A program made the translations under genes and the position numbers. The notes under the pieces were generated by a model, which saw only the letters and a program-made list of their open reading frames with translations, did not search any database and had not been told where the DNA came from. A stretch of DNA of 21,013 bases from GCA-2786165 sp964625775 (GTDB taxonomy: Bacteria > Pseudomonadota > Gammaproteobacteria > Legionellales > Legionellaceae). The DNA lies in assembly GCA_964625775.1 (NCBI GenBank), contig CAZVEH010000039.1:1-21013 (forward strand), written 5' to 3'. Each line of letters begins with the position of its first letter. The first letter of the stretch is position 1. Below, in pieces: positions 15,085 through 21,013 of the stretch.

Positions 15085-16344
15085 ATGATATCCCAACTCC
15101 CAAGATCTTTACAAAACTACCTACCCTTAAGCCTGGTGGTTTTGATGTTCTTCATCCCGCTAGGCCCCACTTTAAAAAGCATTGGAGTTTGTTTGACCCT
15201 TGCTGTGGTTTTATTGACGCCCATGTACCGTAAAAATTTTGTTTTCATGGTTTCTCAGCCTATTAGCTATGCTGCTATTGGCCTTTTTGCTATAGCTGTA
15301 TTGGCATGCACCTGGAGTATAGCCAACCATACTCAACAATTTTCTATGGTTGAGAAATACGCAAAACTTTTATATATCCCTATATTTGCCGCAGGATTTT
15401 GTCATAAAAAAACAAGGCGCTATGGCATTCAAGCTTTTATATGGGGGTTGCTGATCACTTGTTTGATTTCTTTTTATCAATATTTTTATGTGATGCGCTA
15501 TCTTCATGAGCTGATTGACCCAGGGAAAGTGTTTTACAACCACATTATCACTGGCTATATGATGGCTTTGGCAGCTTATTTGGCTGCTTGGACGAGCATA
15601 CACACACATGATAATAGGAAACTTAAAGTCCTGTATTCTGTGTTATCTATTCTATTTAGCTTTCAAATTTTATTTGTCAACACAGGCCGGACAGGTTATG
15701 TGGTCTATTTCATGCTCTTGATTTTATTGTTTTTGCAGCATATTTCTTTGAAGCCGATTCGTTATGGCCTGCTATTTTTTATCCTAAGCTTAGGTTTTGT
15801 GATACAACAAACAAACTCTGATACGTTATCGACAAGATTACAAATGATCATAACGGATCTTCATCACTATCAACAAGGGCAGGAAAATTCTAGTTTAGGC
15901 TTTCGTTTACAATTTCATAAGTATGCAAAAACCTTATTCTTGGCTAAACCACTGTTCGGTCAGGGCACCGGCAGCTTTACCGCTCATTTTTTCATAGACA
16001 ATCCCATTCCACAATGGGATCAACCTTTGCCAGATCCACACAGTCAATATTGGCTGATCGCCAGTGAATTTGGATTACTGGGCCTTCTAGGATTAGGCTG
16101 TTTTTTTGCTGTTTTGGTCTGGGCAAGCTTTGGTCTACACGAGATGAAAAACATTTTTCAAGCTGTTTTCTTGCCTTTTTTGGTTGCAAATTACTCAGAT
16201 GCATTATTGGTAAATTCAGGGATAGGCTATTTATTTGTTGCATTCAGCGGCTTATGTTTAGGTGAGTGGGTAGAAAACAAACAGCTAAGTAAATTCCCAT
16301 TTCAAGCATCTTCTTCCAATGATGCTATCTTTTCTGAGGGATAA
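15085..16344 (+). CDS. O-antigen ligase / polymerase family membrane protein (WaaL/Wzy_C)
   Basis: The family transfers undecaprenyl-linked O-polysaccharide to lipid A-core in the periplasm (WaaL), or polymerises repeat units (Wzy). The protein has about ten to twelve hydrophobic segments and a large loop between later helices, as expected. Typical residues are NTGRTGYVV (Arg202, counting from this start), LFGQGTGSF in the loop, and PDPHSQYWLIASEFGLLGLLG with His319, matching the conserved His before a helix in ligases. No good ribosome binding site exists for either candidate start. I choose the ATG at 15085 (419 residues) because the upstream TTG at 15028 falls in a hairpin and would add a charged tail before the first membrane helix. 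It forms an operon with the glycosyltransferase 2 bases downstream. Ligase is favoured over polymerase by this pairing with a core-type transferase. Confidence 0.8.
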   Translation: MISQLPRSLQNYLPLSLVVLMFFIPLGPTLKSIGVCLTLAVVLLTPMYRKNFVFMVSQPISYAAIGLFAIAVLACTWSIANHTQQFSMVEKYAKLLYIPIFAAGFCHKKTRRYGIQAFIWGLLITCLISFYQYFYVMRYLHELIDPGKVFYNHIITGYMMALAAYLAAWTSIHTHDNRKLKVLYSVLSILFSFQILFVNTGRTGYVVYFMLLILLFLQHISLKPIRYGLLFFILSLGFVIQQTNSDTLSTRLQMIITDLHHYQQGQENSSLGFRLQFHKYAKTLFLAKPLFGQGTGSFTAHFFIDNPIPQWDQPLPDPHSQYWLIASEFGLLGLLGLGCFFAVLVWASFGLHEMKNIFQAVFLPFLVANYSDALLVNSGIGYLFVAFSGLCLGEWVENKQLSKFPFQASSSNDAIFSEG

Positions 16345-16346
16345 AT

Positions 16347-17240
16347 ATGAAACATTTGGCCATACGGTTACCCAATTGGTTAGGTGATGTCATCATGACC
16401 ATACCTACCTTAGACGCGCTTACATCGGCTGGATTTACATTCGAATTAATCGGTAAACCTTGGGTCAAAGATTTATTTTCGGCATATCCCTATATCATTC
16501 ATTCTTTACCCTCGCAGTTTTGGCAAATCAGAGCTATGTATCAAAAAACCGATATTAGCCAATGTGTGCTACTGACCAATGGCTTATCAAGCGCCTTGCA
16601 TCTTGCATTCACAGGTATCAAAGCAATTGGCTATCGTTCGGATGGCAGGCGCCCTCTTTTGTACCGGTCTTTAGAAAAAAAACCAGGTTTACATGAAATT
16701 GAATATTTTTGGCAATTAGCCCAGTTTGCAGTGAATCAACCTTTGGAAGCACCCAAAGAGCCGTATCTAGAGCTAGCACCCGCCTATCACGAACAAGCCC
16801 ATACCGTACTAAGTGATCACCAAATCAACTCAGACTTTATCGTTATTTGCCCTGGTGCGATTGGCAAAGGTGTGGGCCAGGCATCGAAAATATGGCCTCA
16901 CTGGGGTGACTTAAGCAAGAAACTGTTGCAAAGCGGTAAACAGATTATCGCTTGTCCCGCACCATTTGAAATAGAGCATTTCAAACAAGAGCTTGCAGCA
17001 GGGGTCAGCATCATACCTGATTTAAACATTCCGTTGTTTGCTGCCGTTATGCAACGCGCCTCACAAGTTATTGCAAATGATAGTGGCCCTATGCATCTTG
17101 CTGCAGCAGTGCGAACACCTGTTTTAGGTATTTTCGGACAAACTGACCCCCAACGCTGTCGACCCTGGGGAGGACAGTTTATTGGTTCAATCCGCCAATG
17201 GCCGTCTTTAGAAGAAGTCCTGGGCGCTCTATCTCATTAA
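16347..17240 (+). CDS. Glycosyltransferase family 9, heptosyltransferase-like (WaaF-type)
   Basis: GT9 enzymes add ADP-heptose to the inner core of LPS on the cytosolic face of the inner membrane. Family marks are the N-terminal LPNWLGDVIM (8-17) with the presumed catalytic base D14, KIWPHW at 181-186, and the nucleotide-sugar site NDSGPMHLAAA (244-254) followed by GQTDPQR and PWG. The P-x-W-x-G-D pattern is closest to heptosyltransferase II (WaaF). At 297 residues it is about 50 shorter than E. coli WaaF. The donor may be another sugar, so no symbol is given. Two bases separate it from the preceding stop and GAGGG overlaps the end of that gene, indicating translational coupling. Its stop overlaps the stop of the convergent gene at TTAA (17237-17240). 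Confidence 0.88.
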   Translation: MKHLAIRLPNWLGDVIMTIPTLDALTSAGFTFELIGKPWVKDLFSAYPYIIHSLPSQFWQIRAMYQKTDISQCVLLTNGLSSALHLAFTGIKAIGYRSDGRRPLLYRSLEKKPGLHEIEYFWQLAQFAVNQPLEAPKEPYLELAPAYHEQAHTVLSDHQINSDFIVICPGAIGKGVGQASKIWPHWGDLSKKLLQSGKQIIACPAPFEIEHFKQELAAGVSIIPDLNIPLFAAVMQRASQVIANDSGPMHLAAAVRTPVLGIFGQTDPQRCRPWGGQFIGSIRQWPSLEEVLGALSH

Positions 17241-18139
17241 GCACCTGGCGCAGGTGCTAGGTTCGAAATAAACAGTTCAGTTTCCGACTTGGCTATCACT
17301 CGTGGCCGAAATAAACTGGACGCCATTCCCACTCCACTCAATCCACCCACTGCTGTAGCAAAAACACCAATATTTTTTATGTTGACAGCTGAGACAACTA
17401 ATAACCCTATCAAAGAAGCCAGATTCGCTGCAAGGATGAGCATAATACTTAAAGCCGCGGTTACGAGCATGCCTGCGACAAAACCAAGCAAAAATTGATT
17501 AAATATGTTTTTCATAGAGGGTGTTTGGTAAGCTGACAAATGAGCATCGCATATGTTTTGGCAACTCTCTCTGAATTGTTCAAAATCAGGAGAACCAGCT
17601 TTCCAGGTTGCTTTTAACTCCGTTAATGGGTCGTCAATTCGTTCAGCAAAGCCTTGATTTATCTTAGAGCGAAGAGCCTGTAGAAACGGAAGACGATAAG
17701 TCGACCAAACTTTTTCTTCCATGAAAAAACTTAACTCGCTCTTCAATGCCTCTATGTTTTCCTGTGTTGGATGAGCCGATAGGACCAAACGTTTAGAGTA
17801 AATATTTAAAGATTCATCTTCCAAAACAAGCGTTTCAAAAATACTATAATTATCCGTCGTGTCATTGGTATAGTTAGTTGCCACCAACACAATGGGTTGA
17901 CGTAGAGTAGATGCGCATTTTTGTTTCATATCAGCTTTGATCGTATCCACATCAATAGGAAGAGATAAATCAATGCAATACAACACACAGTCAACATTTT
18001 TTGACTCAGATACAGTAATTGCACCAGCCACAGCGAGTGTTTCTATTTGAGATATATCGTCAAACAATATACTTTCTAATGCGCCTGTCTCTGTATCTCC
18101 ATGAATAGAAATCATTATGTTTGTGTTAAGTCTTGTCAT
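17237..18139 (-). CDS. Small-GTPase-like protein with degenerate P-loop and C-terminal membrane segments
   Basis: A 300-residue protein. Residues 7-140 follow the order of a Ras/Rab-type GTPase. MISIHGDTETGALESIL (9-25) sits as the P-loop, but GK(S/T) is replaced by GAL. VLYCIDLSLPID (52-63) resembles the strand after switch II. PIVLVATNYTND (82-93) occupies the place of the NKxD motif without its Lys. RLVLSAHPTQENIEAL (117-132) matches the SAK base-recognition strand and helix. Guanine-nucleotide binding is therefore doubtful; a pseudo-GTPase is the best description. Residues 140-210 are helical and charged. Residues 213-252 and about 257-275 are hydrophobic and probably cross a membrane, leaving a short tail. 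The gene converges on the GT9 gene and lies 64 bases after the thioesterase on the same strand. The GTPase-fold assignment is inference from motif order and needs a structure-based test. Confidence 0.6.
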   Translation of the reverse strand: MTRLNTNIMISIHGDTETGALESILFDDISQIETLAVAGAITVSESKNVDCVLYCIDLSLPIDVDTIKADMKQKCASTLRQPIVLVATNYTNDTTDNYSIFETLVLEDESLNIYSKRLVLSAHPTQENIEALKSELSFFMEEKVWSTYRLPFLQALRSKINQGFAERIDDPLTELKATWKAGSPDFEQFRESCQNICDAHLSAYQTPSMKNIFNQFLLGFVAGMLVTAALSIMLILAANLASLIGLLVVSAVNIKNIGVFATAVGGLSGVGMASSLFRPRVIAKSETELFISNLAPAPGA

Positions 18140-18203
18140 TCAATGTCACCCAGAAAAAATATTGGGCAACATTAACACAGAATAGACTTAAATTCAAACA
18201 CTC

Positions 18204-18617
18204 CTACTGAGAGACACTTATCCCAATCGCGTTCAGCCACTCTGCAGGAGGTAATATCAATTTTCGTGCCACCATATCAAAAAAACCCATCACAAACTCT
18301 GCTTCACAGCACAACTCCCCATGACGCAGAATATTTTGCGATAAAACACCTGTTTTTCCTTCATAACAAAGCATTTGGGATGCAATCACAACGGTTTCTC
18401 GTAAACGCAATTCTTTGATAAATTTGAGCTTGATTTCTAAAACAGTCGGACCCATCTGGCTACTTTGGATTCGTTGTAAACCATAATGATTACGAGTTAA
18501 AAAATCCCACCGTGCCTCTTCAAAGAGCTTTAAATATATAGCATTATTGACATGACCAAACGTATCCAAATGACTTTCGGTGATCAAGACAGGATAAGTG
18601 AATCTAGTTGCAATCAT
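18204..18617 (-). CDS. Acyl-CoA thioesterase, hot-dog fold (4HBT/YbgC type)
   Basis: A cytosolic 137-residue protein with the YbgC/4HBT signature SHLDTFGHVNNAIYLKLFEE near the N-terminus. D18 of this motif is the catalytic carboxylate, at the same number as in E. coli YbgC. Length fits a single hot-dog domain, which works as a dimer or tetramer and hydrolyses short-chain or aromatic acyl-CoA esters; the substrate cannot be read from sequence. I start at the ATG at 18617. A GTG three codons upstream (18626) is possible; neither has a strong ribosome binding site. It is divergent from the coiled-coil operon, with about 160 bases between them. It may be cotranscribed with the pseudo-GTPase gene 64 bases downstream, though no functional link is evident. 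It is not next to tol-pal genes, unlike classical ybgC. Confidence 0.85.
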   Translation of the reverse strand: MIATRFTYPVLITESHLDTFGHVNNAIYLKLFEEARWDFLTRNHYGLQRIQSSQMGPTVLEIKLKFIKELRLRETVVIASQMLCYEGKTGVLSQNILRHGELCCEAEFVMGFFDMVARKLILPPAEWLNAIGISVSQ

Positions 18618-18675
18618 TATGTTCACACATTTTAAATTTATGACATCTACTATAAAACAAAATTTTAAATCTCAC

Positions 18676-18701
18676 TATAGGCTATAAAAATGAGTGACTC
18701 A
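18676..18701. promoter_or_regulatory. Two adjacent 11-bp palindromes in a divergent promoter region
   Basis: TATAGGCTATA (18676-18686) and TGAGTGACTCA (18691-18701) are each perfect palindromes around a central base and lie four bases apart between the divergent thioesterase and coiled-coil genes. This is a plausible operator position. No binding protein can be named. Confidence 0.3.
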
Positions 18702-18783
18702 CTGCATATTCTTCGCTATTATTGCGCATTATTTCAGAACCAATCCATGGATGCCTAAGATAATTTGATAATAAGGAAATGTC

Positions 18784-19656
18784 ATGCCAGTTATTGCAAC
18801 CATAGCGGCAACTACGGCAATCGCCAAAACCAGTCTAAGTACTATTTTTATCTATGGTTTTGTTGCCCTGCTAACTTTCTTTAATTTGTACGCTTTTTAT
18901 AAGAACTATTTTAATCCGCGTCGACGTGCCGATAGTGATATTGAGGAAGCACGTAAAGAACGATTGCGTAGAGAAGAGCTTATCAGTGCACATGCGTCTC
19001 AAACAGCCTTGCAATTACAAGAGGACGCCCAAGCTGTCGTAGGACATTTTCAACAACAGCGTGAAAATTTCGGTCATCTCATAGCAAATTTCGAACAAAC
19101 GATTGAATATCTTCAAAATACAACACAAACTTTAGAACAGACTCAGCAAGTCATACACAGCGACATCATCGCCAAACTATGTGTATTCCTGGAAAGCTTG
19201 AAAACGCAGTACGTCACATATTGCTCTCATTTACAATTACTTTCTGAAACATTAACCACCACAAACCAGGCGATCGCTGAACGGGAACTTGAATTTAAAA
19301 CGCTGGTGGAACAACTGAAACAACTGGAAACTCAGACCCAGAAAAATGTTGAACAGATATCCGTAGTCACCGAAGGGCTAGATTCAGTCAATGGCTTAGA
19401 GGCAACCTTGCAGTCTTACAAGCATGCTATTAGTACTTTGAAAAAGGATAATAAAGAACTTTTCAATTATGCACGTACGTTACTAGGCGAGATCAGAAAC
19501 TTAAATTCTAGAATCAAACTGTTACTTTTAGATGCAAATAACCCCAATCATTTAGGGGAAGCTCGCCCCCATTCGCCTTATCACTTGAAGCTGTTCAACA
19601 GCCTATCCACTACGTCCACACCAGAGGGTAAACCTGCGGAGTTTGAAATAAAATGA
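18784..19656 (+). CDS. N-terminally anchored long coiled-coil protein
   Basis: I do not recognise this 290-residue protein. A single membrane segment (about 17-40, TSLSTIFIYGFVALLTFF) is followed by a positively charged NPRRR patch, so the long C-terminal part probably stays in the cytosol by the positive-inside rule, unless the protein is exported to a host membrane. Residues 50-255 are almost entirely helical, with Gln, Glu, Leu and Thr heptad-like spacing typical of coiled coils. The last 35 residues are Pro/Ser-rich and disordered. There are no catalytic motifs. The ATG has AAGGA six bases upstream. Its stop overlaps the next start as ATGA (19653-19656), so the two genes are translationally coupled and probably form a complex. 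SNARE-like or tether-like function is conceivable but unsupported beyond shape. Confidence 0.75.
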   Translation: MPVIATIAATTAIAKTSLSTIFIYGFVALLTFFNLYAFYKNYFNPRRRADSDIEEARKERLRREELISAHASQTALQLQEDAQAVVGHFQQQRENFGHLIANFEQTIEYLQNTTQTLEQTQQVIHSDIIAKLCVFLESLKTQYVTYCSHLQLLSETLTTTNQAIAERELEFKTLVEQLKQLETQTQKNVEQISVVTEGLDSVNGLEATLQSYKHAISTLKKDNKELFNYARTLLGEIRNLNSRIKLLLLDANNPNHLGEARPHSPYHLKLFNSLSTTSTPEGKPAEFEIK

Positions 19657-20663
19657 ATAATCAATTAGATCATCAAACTCAGACTCTTGAGGCGCTCCAA
19701 GCCGACACTCAATCGCAAATCAGCGCTTTGAATCAACAATCACAATCACTTACGCAATATACGCAAGATGTGGCTGACTTGATTAGACGTTATAATGCCA
19801 AGAAAAGCTTTTTGGGTCACGCCACGCATTGGTATGGTGAACAGGCATGGTGGATGAAGTTGATAATATCTGTGGTATTGACCGGGTTTGGTATGTTATG
19901 CCACTTGTCCTTTATAAGCAGTTGTTTTCTATCACTAGCACTGTCTTTCTTGGCAATCGATCATCACACTGTCTCTAAAGAACGTAATGAGATTATTGCT
20001 GAAGAATTAAAGGATCAGAACGACTCTTTAGAGAGTTCTTTAGGACATTTGCAGACAACGAGAACCAAACTTGAAAGAATAACCAACACTCTTTGTGCTA
20101 TGAATGCTCAAATGAGCAAGATCCATGCTAGATTGGAAGAAGACATACGCGTTACCCAAGATCAACTGAGTCAATCTCGTAATGCTGTAATGGCTCTTCA
20201 GGGGCAAATGGATTCCTTTCAACAAACGCAAACTGAGCTTGAAAAGCGCTTGTCCGAAGCAACAAAGCACCTGGAATCCTATCAACTGATTGTGGAATCA
20301 GGAGCAAAATCACTGCTTGCAACAGACAGGAACCTCAGCGCAACCGCTCAATCCGCAAGCAAAGATGCCACAAACCTGCGTGGAATCAATGACCGTATGT
20401 CCAAAGCACTCAAGGAGCTTGAGGCGCACACAAAAATCGTGAAGAAGTTTACTGGCGCCGGGGAGCATTTAGATTTAGACAACGCTTCAGAAGCATTGGG
20501 CGCATCAACTTACTGCGTAGTTAACTTGCCGCCACTCGATACTATCCGACAAGAAAACAATGAGTTAGGCCAACAAGTGGCCGCTAGATTAACGCCTCAG
20601 AAAGATGTGCAATCCAATAGGAAACTAGCGTCTGGTTCTAGCCCATCCCCAAGTTTTTCGTAG
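19653..20663 (+). CDS. Coiled-coil membrane protein, partner of the preceding gene
   Basis: I do not recognise this 336-residue protein. Residues 1-48 form a short amphipathic helix rich in Gln. Residues 68-103 are strongly hydrophobic and may be one long or two short membrane helices. Residues 104-275 form a long predicted coiled coil (repeated Leu, Gln, Glu, Arg, and QTQTELEKRLSEATKHLE). The C-terminal 60 residues are Pro/Ser-rich and probably disordered. This is the same plan as the preceding protein, with the anchor shifted inward, which suggests they zip together through their coiled coils. The start overlaps the upstream stop by four bases. No terminator is visible after its TAG. No enzyme motif is present. 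Confidence 0.75.
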   Translation: MNNQLDHQTQTLEALQADTQSQISALNQQSQSLTQYTQDVADLIRRYNAKKSFLGHATHWYGEQAWWMKLIISVVLTGFGMLCHLSFISSCFLSLALSFLAIDHHTVSKERNEIIAEELKDQNDSLESSLGHLQTTRTKLERITNTLCAMNAQMSKIHARLEEDIRVTQDQLSQSRNAVMALQGQMDSFQQTQTELEKRLSEATKHLESYQLIVESGAKSLLATDRNLSATAQSASKDATNLRGINDRMSKALKELEAHTKIVKKFTGAGEHLDLDNASEALGASTYCVVNLPPLDTIRQENNELGQQVAARLTPQKDVQSNRKLASGSSPSPSFS

Positions 20664-20747
20664 ACTTTAAATGTATGAGATCGACGCTAGTATGGGTTCT
20701 GTCACCTGTACCTCCGATATTTGATTCAAACCAGGCCAATACCAAGA

Positions 20748-20927
20748 TCAAGGGTGTTTGCGAGGAACTTCCTGATGTTCCAAACGGTCTAAAATATTAC
20801 GACGATGTGCAAATGTTTTTTGATTTCTTAATTCCAAGGCGGAGTTAATATCCTCAACGGTATTTGCGTTATCAATAACATCATGATTTGATGGTAAAAC
20901 CATTCTGCAATAGAGCTCCAACGCCAT
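20748..20927 (-). CDS. Possible small protein or remnant gene, 59 residues
   Basis: A minus-strand frame from ATG (20927) to TGA (20748) encodes a balanced, helical-looking peptide, including DNANTVEDINSALELRNQKT followed by a basic stretch. Composition looks protein-like rather than random. No ribosome binding site precedes the ATG, and in-frame stops lie just upstream, between the ATG and the repeat. It could be the surviving 3' end of a gene damaged near the repeat or a true small gene. I recognise no family. Confidence 0.35.
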   Translation of the reverse strand: MALELYCRMVLPSNHDVIDNANTVEDINSALELRNQKTFAHRRNILDRLEHQEVPRKHP

Positions 20928-20958
20928 AATGGGCTTTTATTAGAAATTTTGTAGCTCT

Positions 20959-21000
20959 CCACGTCATCCCGAGCGCAGCGAGGGATCTCCTGTCGTGTGG
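20959..21000 (-). repeat. Terminal dispersed repeat, right copy (inverted)
   Basis: These 42 bp are the exact reverse complement of 3-44. Beyond it only 13 bases remain in the window. Identity without a single mismatch over 42 bp implies recent spread, gene conversion or functional constraint. Confidence 0.85.
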
Positions 21001-21013
21001 CACAATTTTTAAA

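Larger units (their letters stand above)
20664..21013. other. Downstream interval with a possible small ORF and the right-hand repeat
   Basis: About 350 bases follow the coiled-coil operon. They contain no terminator that I can see, a possible 59-codon minus-strand ORF (20748-20927), and the inverted copy of the terminal repeat (20959-21000). The 84 bases after the operon (20664-20747) show nothing recognisable. Confidence 0.5.

Noticed and set aside
1..21013. CRISPR array, toxin-antitoxin pair, prophage or restriction system
   Set aside because: No regularly spaced direct repeats, cas-like genes, phage structural genes, methylase motifs or small paired toxin-antitoxin genes were seen.

Overview
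The window reads as a chromosomal piece of a moderately AT-rich gammaproteobacterium that probably lives with eukaryotic hosts, most like the Legionellales/Coxiellaceae. That placement is an inference. It rests on a mix of ordinary gammaproteobacterial genes (katG, a ybaL-type antiporter, tandem UspA, LPS genes, tRNA-Arg) with large unrecognised proteins of eukaryotic-like or effector-like design: a Ulp1/YopJ-type cysteine protease, a kinase-like domain, a small-GTPase-like fold, and coiled-coil membrane proteins. Both ends carry the same 42-bp sequence in inverted orientation (3-44 and 20959-21000). Such repeats are where short-read assemblies break, so this may be a whole contig bounded by repeats.

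Layout. 1-1684 (+ strand): two small unrecognised genes separated by the 3' remnant of a group II intron (maturase tail, domain V, domain VI). 1685-2100: a gene-free convergent region with a perfect 15-bp-stem hairpin and a cluster of CCGG-containing palindromes. 2101-9836 (- strand): four genes read right to left: an MTA/SAH-type nucleosidase, katG, a DHA2-family efflux transporter, and a 1000-residue kinase-like/ABC-exporter-like fusion whose nucleotide-binding motifs are all degenerate. 10002-12125 (+): tRNA-Arg(CCT) with a good promoter, and 19 bp after its CCA end a 675-residue tandem cysteine-protease-like protein whose second copy has lost key residues. 12378-17240 (+): ybaL, a tandem universal stress protein, an O-antigen ligase/polymerase-like protein and a family 9 glycosyltransferase. 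17237-18617 (-): a GTPase-like membrane protein with a broken P-loop, and an acyl-CoA thioesterase. 18784-20663 (+): two overlapping genes for coiled-coil membrane proteins. 20664-21013: a possible 59-codon ORF on the minus strand and the right-hand repeat.

How the genes may work together. KatG, UspA and the YbaL antiporter suggest oxidative and envelope stress defence. The O-antigen ligase-like and GT9 genes belong to LPS assembly. The protease, kinase/pseudo-ABC, pseudo-GTPase and coiled-coil pair look like accessory host-interaction proteins, but no secretion signal or secretion machinery is visible here. A recurring theme is a recognisable enzyme fold combined with membrane segments and erased catalytic residues, seen in three separate genes.
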